Part shown: positions 10,903-21,760 of the stretch, in pieces | Layout of the letters: every line of letters starts with the position of its first letter | Numbering within the stretch: position 1 is the first letter of the stretch | Source: Miscanthus floridulus | Lineage: Eukaryota; Streptophyta; Magnoliopsida; Poales; Poaceae | DNA length: 64,000 nt | Assembly: GCF_019320115.1 (NCBI RefSeq) | Contig: NC_089589.1 | Span: 18,539,641 to 18,603,640, forward strand | Direction of reading: 5' to 3' | Position numbers and translations under genes: made by a program | Notes under the pieces: model-generated | What the model was told of the DNA's origin: nothing | The model's input: only the letters and a program-made list of their open reading frames with translations | Databases searched by the model: none

Positions 10903-12694
10903 CTACAGGATCACTGCCTCATCAGCCGCCGTAGCCACCTGTGCAAGAGAGTTTTGCACATATTCAACATACTCTTCCTCCCAGCCTGAACATCCAGTGC
11001 CATCCCAATGAAATTAAAACAAAAAATTAGAACTTTAATCACAATCATCAAATGCGACAAAATAACTCACATTGCGATCCGGACACTTGTAGAAGATACG
11101 ACCCTTGTTGGGACACTCCTTCCTCACCCGGTACTCCATCACAATCTTCTCCTCACACTTGCCGCATGCAATGAGAGGGAGGTCTGGCCTCAGTCACTTT
11201 GGAACCCGATGAGCACTACTACACAAATGAACTTGCGCAGCGTTGCATAATTGGCCTCCGTGGCAGGCACTGTTTTTGCCCGCCACGGTAATTCGGTGGC
11301 CGGCCGGCCACTGAGACGCCCGCTGCGGTAAATGATTTACTGCAGCGGGCAACCTTATTTGCCCGCTGCGGTAAATCTCCATTTACCGCAGCGGACATCT
11401 TAACGCGTCCGCCATGGTAAATTGATTTACTGCAGCGGGCAACCTTATTTGCCCGCTGCGGTAAATCTCCATTTACCGCAGCAGACATCTTAATGCGTCC
11501 GCCACGGTAAATCGATTTAGCGTGGCGGGCACACTAAAAGGCCCGCCACGGAAAAAGGCAAGGCCCAAATGGCTCAGCGCCGTCCTGATAGTTGCCTTCA
11601 TATATAAGCCAGCACTTAGGGTTCCCTTTCACTCCTCTCACCCCCCTCGCCCTCCCTCTCACTCTTCTCAGACGCGGCTGCACTCCCTTCCCACGCGCTA
11701 CATCCTGAGACTACAGCGGCGGCCCGTCCTCCACCAGGCTACAGCGGCGCGGCGTCGTCTCGATCCGCCTCCAGCGACGTCCACGGCGGCGAATCAGCCC
11801 CGGCGAGGGCGTATTCAGCCCCGGCGAGGGTGGATCTGGACCCGGTGGCTCCATGGCGTCGATCCGGCCACCAGCGGCTCCACGGCGTCGATCCGGCCAC
11901 CGGTGGCTCCATGGCGTGAATCCACATCTGGCGCCCCTCTCCCTCATGCGGATCTGGCCCCCTTCTTCCTCCCTGGCCAGATCTGGTGGGAGGCGGCCTC
12001 CCCATCCCTCCCTGACGATGGCGGCGGGCAGTTCTAGGTGGAGGGCTGCCGGATCCTATAGGAGGGCGGCTGGATCCGACGGATCCCGGCCGAATCCAGT
12101 GAATGCCGCGACGGTGGCGCTGCCAATGTAGGTACAAGTCTCTCTTCGTCTCCCTCGCTCTTCTCTCATCATCTCCCTCACTGTGCCCTCTCTCCTTTCC
12201 CAGATCTAGAGTCAGCACGGAAGTCGGAGCTACGGTGGCGGCGCACGCGGATGCGCGGCTGCTCGGCGCCCTCCTCCTTTCCGGCCTCATCTTTGGCAGC
12301 GGCACTGCAGAGGCGGCTGCAGCTGGATCCAGGGACGACGATGGCGATGCTAGGGTTTCAGTTTGGGATTGGGCTCGCCGGTGGGCTCAGTCAATGGGCT
12401 CGCCGGTGGGCTTTGGTTTTTTTTTTGTTTTTTCCAAACGATTAACTGAGGCGGTCGGTGTAATGTGCCCGCCGTGGTAAAAGTATATTTACCGCGTCGG
12501 GCACGTTACACCGCCCGCCGTGGTAAATCGGTTAACCACGGCGGGCAAGGCCGCCCGCCGCGGTTAAGCCACGATTTACCGTGGCCTCTAGGCCGCAGCG
12601 GACGGCTTTGCCCGCCACGAAAAACCAAAAACGCCCGCCTCTAGTAAAGTTTTTGTAGTAGTGGAGAGGCCGAGGACCCGGAAGCAGTTGCCAT
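10903..12694 (-). pseudogene. GRF-type zinc-finger protein of the CACTA element, split by a nested CACTA
   Basis: The ATG at 12694 opens MATASGSSASHRVPK. The frame then crosses the nested element 11214-12663 and resumes as LRPDLPLIACGKCEEKI. The zinc-binding pattern is CGKC, then FYKCPDRN, then WDGTGCSGW, as in GRF zinc fingers. Exon 1 ends at a donor at 11071. The next exon starts near 11007, but the expected AG acceptor reads AT there, and a stop follows at 10903-10905. A TGA also interrupts the frame just before LRPDLP. GRF fingers bind nucleic acid in other proteins; small GRF proteins are common passengers near TNP2 in grass CACTA elements. It is now non-functional. Confidence 0.75.
11214..12663. 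mobile_element. Nested 1.45-kb non-autonomous CACTA element
   Basis: The ends are CACTACTACACAAATG and, reversed, CACTACTACAAAAACT, with the 3-bp duplication GAG at 11211-11213 and 12664-12666. Subterminal units such as GCCCGCTGCGGTAAAT and their complements lie at 11240-11530 and 12450-12620. The middle is GC-rich with a plus-strand TATA-like TATATAAG near 11600 and a CT-rich leader, but no recognisable protein. It interrupts exon 1 of the GRF gene and is therefore younger than the outer element. Confidence 0.92.
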
Positions 12695-13139
12695 CTACTC
12701 TCTATACTCATTTTTAATATAATATAAATTTCTCATTTTATAAACAAATAAAATTAAAAAACTCTAAAATTCTCTATATCTCTAAACCATGAAGTGTGCT
12801 ATGCATTCTAGAAATGAAAGCTGAATACTAGTTTTGAATAACTACTTTAACCTTCCTTCATCCAAATATGTAAACTTTAAAGTGATTTTGAGCTTAAATG
12901 GCTTACAAATAAAAAAATTCACCATAAAAAACCACATATATCTAGTCCACAAAATGAGATATGCTACTAATGAAATATGAGAGTATAAAGTTGGTAACCT
13001 TTAGAACCGAAGAATCGATGGAGGAATCGAAGAAAATCTTGTGATTACCGGCGATGAGGAAGAAGAGAGGCCAACGATGAAGCAAGAACACTGAGGTCGA
13101 AGTTACTCGGGCTCGGGGAGGAAGAAGGGGTATATAGGA

Positions 13140-13440
13140 GGGGACCTTTAGTCCCGGTTGGAGACAGAAATCGGGACTAAAGGTCCCTTTCTAGTCCTGG
13201 ACGGAGCCTCCAGCCATGAGTAGACTTTTACTCCCGGTTGGAGGGACCAACCAGGAGTAAAAGTTAACCTTTAGTCCCGGTTGGTAGCTCCAACCGGGAC
13301 TAAAGGTCCCCTGCAGCAAAAGCCTACTGTAGTAGCCATTGGACAGGGACCTTTAGTCCCGGTTGGTGCTACCAACTGGGACTAAAGGTCACTCTAGTCC
13401 CAGGCGCGAAAAATACCGGGACTAAAGACAAATTTCGAAG
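13140..13440. repeat. Right subterminal repeat array of the large CACTA element
   Basis: TTTAGTCCCGGTTGG and complementary units alternate up to the right terminus at 13468, mirroring 335-530. Confidence 0.85.
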
Positions 13441-13580
13441 TGGATCAAAAGTCGTTTTTCTACTAGTGCTCGTCTGCCTTCACCATCGGGGCGGGGGAAC
13501 CATCAGGCACAACTCATCGGGAAGCAACATCACTATAACTTCTAAAGCTCCAACAGAAGAGGGAGGGAGAGGAAACCTAC

Positions 13581-13697
13581 CAGGCGCCATGGGTCCTTGA
13601 CCGAGCAGGGATTGGGGATGGCCTCGCGAATCTCCGCCATCCTCTGAATGACGGTGGAGCCATCAATCTCCCCGCCCGCAGCGTCATTGGCCACCAT
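13581..13697 (-). CDS. Putative first exon of the unassigned gene split by the CACTA element
   Basis: A 39-codon open stretch from an ATG at 13697 reads through to a donor (CCTG then GTAGGT) at 13581. It includes the segment DGSTVIQRMAEIREAIPNPC. Downstream on the minus strand the exon continuing to 288 follows after the CACTA insertion. I do not recognise the protein, and I could not fix the acceptor that would join the two exons in frame. It could also be non-coding. Confidence 0.3.
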
Positions 13698-14170
13698 GTC
13701 TTCCTCCCCCAGGGCAATTCGGAGGAGAGAGAGGGTCGAGGCTAGGCAGGCTTCTCAGGCACAGGGATGGGTGGCACATCGGCTGCATGAATCGCGGGGG
13801 AGCGACGCGGATGGCGGTTTCCTTTTCTGCCGGGCTAGCTATCGCACAGGGGAAGCGAGGTGAAAGCAGGCGGGGGTCACAGGGGTAGACCGACGACACG
13901 AGGTGACGATTGTCGCACGAAAAGTTGTCCACGTTTTTGTGGGAGATAATATATTGACACTATGTTACCCACTCTATCCGAAAATGATACATATTTTACA
14001 CAGGAAACAAGCGACACTACTAATGTATCTATATAGACAAATAAATGAGCTAAGAAGTTATGGAAATATGGTTGGCAAAACCACCTCTAGCAAAGAGTCT
14101 ATAAATGAATAGTTTCTAGATGCCATCAAAAGGACCTCTTGTGTAAATCTCTACAACTAAAAAACATTAA

Positions 14171-14296
14171 GGCCCCGTTCGGTTAGCTGATTCCAGGGCA
14201 AGGAATCGTTACAGGTTTGCCTGATTATACAAATTAAGGTAGCGGTTCCAACTAGATTGTTTCCAGGTTATCATTCCGTGATAACTGAACAGGGCC
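14171..14296. mobile_element. PIF/Harbinger-like (Tourist-type) MITE, 126 bp
   Basis: The termini GGCCCCGTTCGGTTA and, reversed, GGCCCTGTTCAGTTA match at 13 of 15 positions and are flanked by TAA (14168-14170 and 14297-14299), the TSD type of PIF/Harbinger elements. Confidence 0.75.
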
Positions 14297-14299
14297 TAA

Positions 14300-15229
14300 A
14301 GGGTAACTCTGCCCGACAGACGATGCATCTGCTTCACGCTGCCCAGCAAACAAAACATGATGTGATACACGTCTCCCTCTAGCACCAACATGTGGGACTG
14401 GGACCCGTTATTAACACAAAGATCGGTCACACACCAACTAGGGTTAGATCGCCCTGGTCGCCACGGACTAAAGAACGCAGCGGATAGCCAACACTCTTTC
14501 GCTATGAAGAATGGAGAGGTTTACAAGCAAACCACCAAAGGACTACCAATCATTCTTACGTGACGAAGAACGGCTAGTTTCCAGACAAACTAGCAAAGGA
14601 ACCATCAAATCTCTCGTCTGGGAGGGACGCCGTCGGGGCAAGGATGTCGCAGGGTTGCCCCAGGTCGGCCGGCAAGCCTAGGACGCCATCATTGGTCATC
14701 GGATCAAGCGATGAACAACAGCATGGAGGTCAGAAGAGATTAGGGAATAAGGAGTAATAGATTGGTTTTTATTCGATTGACTGTTGGACTACTCAATCGG
14801 CCATGATCTTCTAACATATAGAGGCGAGTGGTCTTATCCTAGTAGGAAGCCCTCCAGAGACGCAATCATCATGTTTTGCACAAATTTGGAAGAGTTGAGA
14901 TCAAGTTTGGACTCTCTTGGATTCGGATTGGCAAAAGTCAAAGGTTCCGATAAGGGGCAGAACTTCTGACCTTGAGGTGGTCGAAAGTTCTCATAGGGGA
15001 TCGGAGGTTCGGACTTGCGTAGGACACAAAGCCTTCCGGGGGTGTAACTCCTTCACCTGAACTCCAAATTGGACGTTCCATATATGTTTTTTGACCATCT
15101 TAACGAGAGGAACGCAATGATGAGGTCCATTTCACATTTTAACAACTTCACAAAATGGAAAATTTTGGTTGTCAACCCCCGTGTCCTGCTCTCTCTCTCT
15201 GTCACGAATCTCGCTCATAGCCACCACCC
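14300..15229. other. Intergenic, nothing recognised
   Basis: I see no convincing gene, repeat or transposon end here. Short open frames lack conserved motifs or good splice context. Confidence 0.4.
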
Positions 15230-15478
15230 CAAAATGAAGTGTGGTGGATCTAGGTGCAGTCCTGCAATGGAGGACTGCTATCGCGAGGGCACCGCTTCCG
15301 TGGAGAATGGGATCCTAGGGAAGTACTACATCGCCGCCAAGGTTGCTACGGAGGGCACCCCATCGCTACCAGTGATCGTGGGGATCTCACCACCCTCATC
15401 GAGGATGCGTGGCAGGCCAGATATAAGGACACCGGCACTGTGGTGGTGGTAGAGGACGAGGCCAAGGCACCAGCCAGG
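15230..15478 (+). pseudogene. Unassigned exon-like fragment ending in a splice donor
   Basis: An open frame contains GDLTTLIEDAWQARYKDTGT, then EDEAKAPAR, and runs to a donor at 15478 (CCAGG then GTGAGT). Its last 25 bases match, with few differences, the minus-strand exon end at 288-308 plus 13469-13477. I do not recognise the family. The upstream boundary is uncertain. Confidence 0.35.
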
Positions 15479-15840
15479 GTGAGTTCCACAATCAGGGCTT
15501 CTAATTGCCTCCCTTGCTAAACGCAATCATCCAACCTGACAGAACAAAGCTACCCCGCTATCGCGCCCTCTGGCCTGCAGTAGCGCTCGCCCTACTCCCA
15601 GTCCATGCTTTGTAAAACAGGAAGCAACAATCTCCATCGTGTGCATCCCTCGCCAAACATGCGCCTCCCATGTATGATTCAATGAAGTTCAGCTGTTACC
15701 CAACGGTTCTGCGCCATAGGATCTTGAGCCACTAGACGAAGGCCGGAGCTGAGCTCGATGCAGGTGCACCTGCAGGACTACCTGATTCGGGTTGGATGAC
15801 GCCTCTTTAGCTAGGTGAGTACCCATCGATATTTGACCCT

Positions 15841-16200
15841 CACAACTACAGAAAGTTCATCACTGCCAGTTTTGAACGGTCGATGTTGATCACCGCTGGT
15901 TTTGAACCGTCGGTGGAATTGTTCATCACCACCGGACCAGCGTCCAATTTGGTGGTATTGCTGTTATCATTACTATCGCATCGTTGTTTGATCCAATGGT
16001 GATGTGGAAACATCATTGCTGGTGTAGTGTACCATCCGGCAGTGATGGTGGAGACATCAACGCCAGACCGGTGTACCATCCGGCGGTCATGGGGGAGACA
16101 TCAACGACAGAATGGCTTACCGTCCGGCGGTGATGGGGGAGACATCAATGCCAGTCTGGCGTACTGTCCAATGGTGATGATGGAGGCTCATTTGCATCCT
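15841..16200. mobile_element. CACTA end remnant with 44-bp tandem repeats
   Basis: CACAACTACAGAAAGTTCAT resembles a mutated CACTA terminus. Inverted units around TTTGAACCGTCGGTG follow, then a 44-bp tandem repeat whose ACCATCCGGC-type units start at 16031, 16075, 16119 and 16163. No opposite terminus was found, so this is a truncated element. Confidence 0.5.
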
Positions 16201-16289
16201 CCATGTGGAGGGATAGCCCAACACTTCATATCTCTAATTGGCTCTCTCTTTAGGACAAAATGTTAAAGCAATTGGATGGGTGAAGGTAG

Positions 16290-17470
16290 TTCTCTTTCTA
16301 TTGATTGAAGAACCATTCTCTTGAACTCTTGCTTAAGTAGGATGCCCACACCTATGCTATGTCTATGTATCTCTTCCATTTGACCATCATTGAAATGATG
16401 GATAGAACTAGGAAAACATTCTTTTGGCAAGGGGGTGGACTAAAAAGGAAATATCATTTGGTAAAATGGAGCATTATAACCAAACCAAAAGATAAAGGGA
16501 CCTTGGGATTCAGGATATGAAGAAATGAACATTAGCTTGTTGTGTAAATGGTGGGGGAAATTGGAAAATGAGGAAGAGATTTGGTAGGAAATTGTGAGAA
16601 AGAAATACATGAAAGGCAAATGTGTGGCTCAAATTACACACAAAGCTTCTAATTCTTTTTCGAGAACACATTTGTTGAAGCGTGTTGTATTAAGAGGACT
16701 AAACTGATACAAACAAAACAAGTTTCCTAATGCGCAAACACGAGGGGCGTTGGCACTGGAAACCCGGGTGACATCGACTACCCCAGGGCGCCGGTTTACA
16801 TAGCTTTCAGAAAAAGCTTCTAATTCCCATTTATGGAATAACCTTATCAAAATCAAGCCATATACTTGAAAGGAAGATCTATGATGGTGGGAAATGATAA
16901 AGCAATTGACTTTGGCTGGACACTTGGTGTGGAAAGGTATCCCTGAAAGATAAATTCCTAGATTTATACGAAATATATGTAACAACCAAAGCTATTTGGT
17001 GCATACCTTAAGTACCAATAATTGGAGAACGAGCTTCAAAAGGTGGCTGGATGAAAATCTTCAAGACTAACTTAGACGTATGTGTGACATTTTGTTTACA
17101 TTCAAACCCAACAATGAAAAAGACGTGGCAATTTGGGAGTGGTCTAGTGGGAGAAATCCCAGAAATTTATAGTTAAGCCCCAGTGTACAAGCCAGATACA
17201 GATACCTTTGTCATGCTAGTTGTTGTCAAAATAACAAACTGATTTGGAAGGATGAGTTGCCGCTAAAAAAAATCATATGGTTGAACCAACAGGATGCACT
17301 TTTAACTAAACAGAACCTTAGAAAGAGAAACTGGAGAGGAGACACCTCTTGTGCCTTTGGCTCAGAAAAGAACATTTCTTCTTTGGCTGCTTTGTGATTA
17401 ATAAGTATGTCTGGAGCATTGCTGCCTTCACTCTTGGAGTTAATGTTAGACCTTTATATCCTTCAAAAAC
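16290..17470 (+). mobile_element. LINE (L1-type) ORF2 C-terminal remnant
   Basis: Broken frames read RTRKTFFWQGGGLKRKYHLV, then LVKWSIITKPKDKGTLGFQD, and later IIWLNQQDALLTKQNLRKRN. These match the region downstream of reverse transcriptase in plant L1 elements, including the zinc-binding zf-RVT part (about 17220-17400). Several stops and frameshifts are present and no 5' part of the element is seen. It is interrupted by a second retroposon at 16656-16812. Confidence 0.75.
16656..16812 (-). mobile_element. 5'-truncated non-LTR retroposon inserted in the LINE
   Basis: The insert is flanked by a perfect 14-bp duplication AAAGCTTCTAATTC (16642-16655 and 16813-16826). On the minus strand it ends in GTGTTCTCGAAAAA, a 3' tail typical of plant LINE transcripts. 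It is 157 bp long, consistent with target-primed insertion of a truncated LINE or a SINE. Confidence 0.75.
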
Positions 17471-17648
17471 CGGAGGTGGCTCCCCAGATGGAGCACGGCG
17501 CCAAGGTCCTGAAGTCGGCGGTATTGCACATCCATCTCAGCAAACGTACAAGGAGGAAAAAAATGATGATATGGCGATCGTCAAGTTAGCCAGCATGTAG
17601 TGCTCCTGTAGAAAAAGTTTTGTGGGTTCTAGGAATGTGTGTTGTGAC

Positions 17649-17924
17649 TAGGGATGAAAACGGATCGGATACAGACGGATATCACCGATATTACATTTGT
17701 TTTCATATTTCTGTCTGGATTCGGATTTGAATACGGATAGTGTCAACTATGTCGGATAGGATACGATTGGATATCGACATCCTAAATATGCGATTTGAGT
17801 ATTCGGATACGGATACGGTATCGGATGTTGGATATCCGGACTCGGATACGGACAGATCTCAACCCCTCTAAACGGATTCAGTTTCGAATACGGTCGGAAA
17901 ATATCCGTACCGTTTTCATCCCTA
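17649..17924. mobile_element. hAT-type MITE, 276 bp
   Basis: The inverted termini TAGGGATGAAAACGG and CCGTTTTCATCCCTA are perfect, and the 8-bp duplication GTTGTGAC (17641-17648 and 17925-17932) is exact. The interior is rich in GGATACGGAT-type units. Confidence 0.93.
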
Positions 17925-17954
17925 GTTGTGACCGCAGTTCTTGGCTTGTACAAG

Positions 17955-18301
17955 GAGAGGGTATTCGTTTCCCCGAGCTAAAGTTTAGCCCTGTCACATC
18001 GGACGTTTGGACATTTATTTGGTGTATTAAATATATATTAATTACAAAACTAATTACACAGATTGAGGCTAATTTGCGAGATGAATCTATTAAGTCTAAT
18101 TAATCCATGATTTGACAACGTGGTGCTACAGTAACATATGCTAATTATGGATTAATTAGGCTTAATAGATTCGTCTCGCTAATTAGTCTACTCCTGTGCA
18201 ATTAGTTTTATAATTAGCTCATGTTTAGTCCTCCTAGTTAGTATCCGAACGTCTGATGTGACACGGACTAAACTTTAGGCCCTGAATCCAAACACCTCCT
18301 T
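17955..18301. mobile_element. Non-autonomous long-TIR MITE
   Basis: Imperfect inverted arms of about 60 bp contain CTAAAGTTTAGCCCTGTCAC on the left and its near complement GTGACACGGACTAAACTTTA on the right. They flank the grass-specific core with GCTACAGTAACAT and TTAATTAGGCTTAATAGATT. A related copy begins at 63767. The superfamily is not certain because I could not fix the TSD. Confidence 0.65.
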
Positions 18302-18676
18302 AGAGTAGTTGGAGTGGTGTTAAACTTTGGCAGTGGGTTTGTAGTTTGGGGCTTGACATTTTCACGGCTTGGGACCTTGCACTACGGGAGACGTGCTCTT
18401 TGCCGAGTGCTCGGCGCTTTGCCGAGTGTCGAAACACGGGCACTCGGCAATGAGGCAGTTTGCCGAGTGCCACACTCGGCAAAGCCGACCCTCGACAAAG
18501 GCCGTCTTTGCCAAGTGTCAAACACTCGGCAAAGAGGGACACTCGGCAAACGTCCTATTTGCCAAGTGTCAGACACTTAGCAAAGAATAACCCTCGGCAA
18601 AATACCTCAGCCGACGTCGGTGGCCCCTCCATCATCCTTTGCCGAGTGCTGGCCGTTAGCACTCGGTAAACGTGCT

Positions 18677-19630
18677 GTCTTTGCCGAGTGCTGTAAGCCT
18701 GGCACTCGGCAAAGAGGTTCCTTTGTCGAGTGCCAATTCCGACACTCGGTAAAGTATTTTTATTTTTTTTATTTTTGTTTTCAAATTTTTTCTGTGGCAT
18801 TTATACAGTACCTTGAAGCACATGTTCCAATTTGGAACTTTTCTATGACTTTTTGGTATATTTTTTTAATTTTTTATGTTTACTTGATTTTTTCTCGAAA
18901 AAGTAAATTTGAATTGCAAGTGCATGAAATATTAGAATTTAGCGATTCAAAAAATGGTATTCATGTTTTTGAGTGTATTTGGACATTCGTGAAATTTCGA
19001 ACATCTGTTTCACGAAACATGACCACCAACTTGTCAAACAAGTGTTTTTTAATTATATAAAATGCAAACGAAGTCCAAAAATCACAAAACTTGTCGAGGT
19101 GTCCACATGTGGAGATGTCTGGGTTTTAGGCATCATACATCACAACTTGCTCAAAAACTTCTAAATTTTTTATCACAACCTCTACACGCAATGACACAAC
19201 ACCTCGACAAGTTTCGTGATTTTCGGACTTCGTTTGCATTTTATATACTTAAAAACACTTGTTTAACAAGTTGGTGGTCATGTTTCGTGAAACAGATGTT
19301 CGAAATTTCACGAATGTCCCTGCACACGGCCTCAAAATACACTCAAAAACATGAATACCATTTTTTGAATCACTAAATTCTAATATTTCATGCACCTGCA
19401 GTTCAAATTTACTTTTCGAGAAAAATTCAAGTAAACATAAAAAATTAAAAAAATATACCAAAAAGTCATAGAAAAGTTCCAAATTGGAACATGTGCTTCA
19501 AGGTACTGTATAAATGCCATAGAAAAAATTTGAAAAAAAAATAAAAAAAATACTTTGCCGAGTGTCGGAATTGGCACTCGACAAAGGAACCTCTTTGCCG
19601 AGTGCCAGGATTGCAGCACTCGGCAAAGAC
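18677..19630. repeat. Large palindrome inside the CACTA element
   Basis: The left arm (about 18677-19103) and the right arm (about 19197-19630) are inverted copies with scattered mismatches. For example, CATCTGTTTCACGAAACATG on the left pairs with CATGTTTCGTGAAACAGATG on the right. Each arm starts in TTTGCCGAGTG repeats, and the loop is about 95 bp. A transcript would fold into a hairpin over 400 bp long. Confidence 0.9.
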
Positions 19631-20826
19631 TATTCATAATTTTTTATTATTATTTTGGATTAAAAGAACCCTGAATTTCTTTGCCAAGTGCCCGCATCTC
19701 AACACTCGGCAAAGAGCCGCCCCACTTAACCCTAGCAGGCCGACTGGCCCGCTCCCACTCTCTCACTCGCTCTCACTGCCGCGCGCGCCCGGCCTCGCTC
19801 CGCAGCCGCGCGACTACCGGCACCGCCCCGGCCCCGCTCCGCCGCCGTAGCCAGCCGACCCTGCCCCGGCCCGGCTCCACCACCGGACGTAGCCCCGCCC
19901 CGGCGCCGCTCCGCCGCTGCTGCGCCGCCGTAGCCGGCCCCCACCCTGGCCCCGCTCCACCGCCGGTGGTGCCCTGCCCGGCTGCACCCCGCCCCTGACC
20001 CGTCGGAGTGGAGGAGAGGAGGAGCAGGGGATCCAGTAGAGGAGAGAAGGGAGGTGGAGGAGAGGAGAAGGGAGAAGGAAGAAGGAGAAGGAGAAGGAGA
20101 AGGGAGGAGGAGGAGCCTCGGCCGTCGGCCACGCCCGTCGCCGTTCGTCCCCACCATCGTCCCCGCCCCATGCTAGAGACGAAGGTGACCTCGACACCGC
20201 GTCGCCCGACTCCACCGCCAGCCAAGGTATAAAGCCCCCCCGGTTGTCGGCCTTCGTGCCTTGTATGTCATTGATGGCCTTCGTGCCGTATGTGGATGTG
20301 TGGGCCTTCGTGCCGTACGTGGATGTGTGGGCCTTCGTGCTGTATATATGCTGTCGGCCATCGTGCCATCTTTTTTCTTGCAGGTTTTCGAAACCTCCTC
20401 GTATAGGGGAGGTTCTGCCGAAATTTTTAACTTATAGTATTATAATTCTTCTTTTGTAGAGCAGGACCCGTCGGAGGGGACCCAGAGTACGTAGGCGACC
20501 CCAATCGTCTTCGTCGGTGCTGCGGTCCTGCCTGCACAGCGTCGCCTCGCCACTGCCCCGCTAGCCTGACTTCACTGCCACCATAGGTATAAATAACCTC
20601 TCTTCCTTATCGTTGTCGTAGATCGGTGTAACCCAGTTAGGCGTCTCCCGTTCGAAACAGATACGGTTGGAGGTATGCGGATCTTCGCATATCTACGACC
20701 GTATCTGTTTCAGATTGTCCACTTTTTTTTGGACAGCCCGCAGATGCGTAGATGGGGTAGTTTTCATGTTCTAGCCGCGCTCAATTCTGCATCATTTCTA
20801 ACCACATGTTGTTGTCTTTCTCATAG

Positions 20827-21443
20827 TCGGATGCACACGGTGGCCAGCCAGTTGGTCAACTCAAGGCATATGCTCTGGCTCACATGGGCAAGGCGACGAC
20901 CGACATCGAGTACGACCCTGATGCCCCGGTTGAGGCATACACCAACTCCAGCGTCCACACCCGCCTCTCTTCGTACACGGAGGCGGCAAGGTCAGTCCAT
21001 GGGCCGGGCTACGATCTGAGAACCGAGGAGCGCCTTGATCCTCAGCTCGTGATAAGGGTGGGGCAAGGCAAGAAGCATGGGCGGTTCTAGATTGGCGACG
21101 GCGTCCTCGACACGGCCTCTACTCCTCTCCACCAGCTCTGATCATCGAGCACGAGCTCAAGCGTGCCCATACGCCAACGGCCGACTGCAGTGTCGGCACT
21201 CCAGGTAAGCATTCCTGTTTCATTCGTCGTTCTTTGACTTTTACATACCTTACCTATGCATTATTGAAACATTGGGGTCAAATGCTGCAGGCCCAGGTGC
21301 AGGAACTGCAGGCCGAGCAGGAGGTCGAGCGGCAAAGGCTACAGGCTTTGGAGGCCCAACGGGAGCAAGATCAGCGGCAGATGGCCGAGATGATCAAGTT
21401 CATGCAGCAAATTGGCCAGCAACAAGGTTGGGCGATCCCATAG
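20827..21443 (+). pseudogene. tnpA-type (Ptta/En/Spm, Transposase_24-like) exons, decayed
   Basis: The first exon reads SDAHGGQPVGQLKAYALAHM, then TDIEYDPDAPVEAYTNSSVH and GQGKKHGRF. A TAG follows where relatives continue with aromatic and I/GDG residues, then the same frame resumes as IGDGVLDTASTP and meets another stop. It ends in a donor near 21206. The next exon (21291-21443) is a glutamine- and glutamate-rich coiled coil ending QQGWAIP and a stop. The KKHGR(Y/F) block is the signature of this family, which binds subterminal repeats. Two stops make it non-coding. Confidence 0.75.
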
Positions 21444-21549
21444 ACGCTGCTTGCTCCAGATCCACCTCCACAACGTCCTGATTCTACCCTGGTGAGTATA
21501 AGTACGAAGTTTTACTTTCTATGCTGAAACTTAGAGAAACCTAGTGAAA

Positions 21550-21760
21550 CCTAGTGGTGGTGGTGGTGGTGGTGTGGTGGTCATGGTGGTGGTGGTGGTG
21601 TGGTGTTGGTGGTGGTGGTCACGGTGTTGTGGTGCTCATGGTGGTGGTGGTGGTGTGGTGGTGGTGGTCATGATGGTGATGTGGTGGTGGTGGTGGTGAA
21701 GTGTTGGTGGTGAAGTGTTGGTGATGGCGGTGATGTGGTGGTGGTGGTGGTAGTGGCGGA
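21550..21760. repeat. (GGT)n-rich microsatellite
   Basis: GGTGGT runs broken by TCATGG and GTGTTG units make up about 210 bases, inside an intron or the 3' part of the tnpA remnant. Confidence 0.9.

Larger units (their letters stand above)
309..13468 (-). mobile_element. 13.2-kb CACTA (En/Spm-type) DNA transposon with TnpA-Ulp1, TNP2 and GRF genes
   Basis: The left end reads CACTAGTACAGAAACGAG and the right end, reversed, CACTAGTAGAAAAACGAC, matching at 15 of 18 positions. Both ends are flanked by the 3-bp duplication CTC (306-308 and 13469-13471), the TSD length of the CACTA superfamily. Subterminal arrays of TTTAGTCCCGGTTGG-type repeats lie inside both ends. The coding genes run on the minus strand in the order GRF, TNP2, TnpA-Ulp1. 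The element has taken a nested CACTA (11214-12663) and a hAT MITE (6542-6699). Stops and frameshifts in TNP2 mean it cannot transpose on its own now. Confidence 0.93.

Noticed and set aside
11522..12480. Frames of 120-190 residues in the nested CACTA element
   Set aside because: They are Pro/Arg/Ser-rich composition frames on both strands without a known domain. The TATA-like box near 11600 is noted but no coding gene is supported.
18400..18750. Regular TTTGCCGAGTG repeats that resemble a CRISPR array
   Set aside because: Spacing is irregular, units alternate in orientation and they lie just inside CACTA termini with a TSD. They are subterminal transposase-binding repeats in a plant genome.
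19732..20225. Long overlapping frames on both strands in the CACTA GC-rich leader
   Set aside because: They are open because of very high GC and purine runs. No motif is conserved, and the sister element at 56 kb does not keep the same frames.
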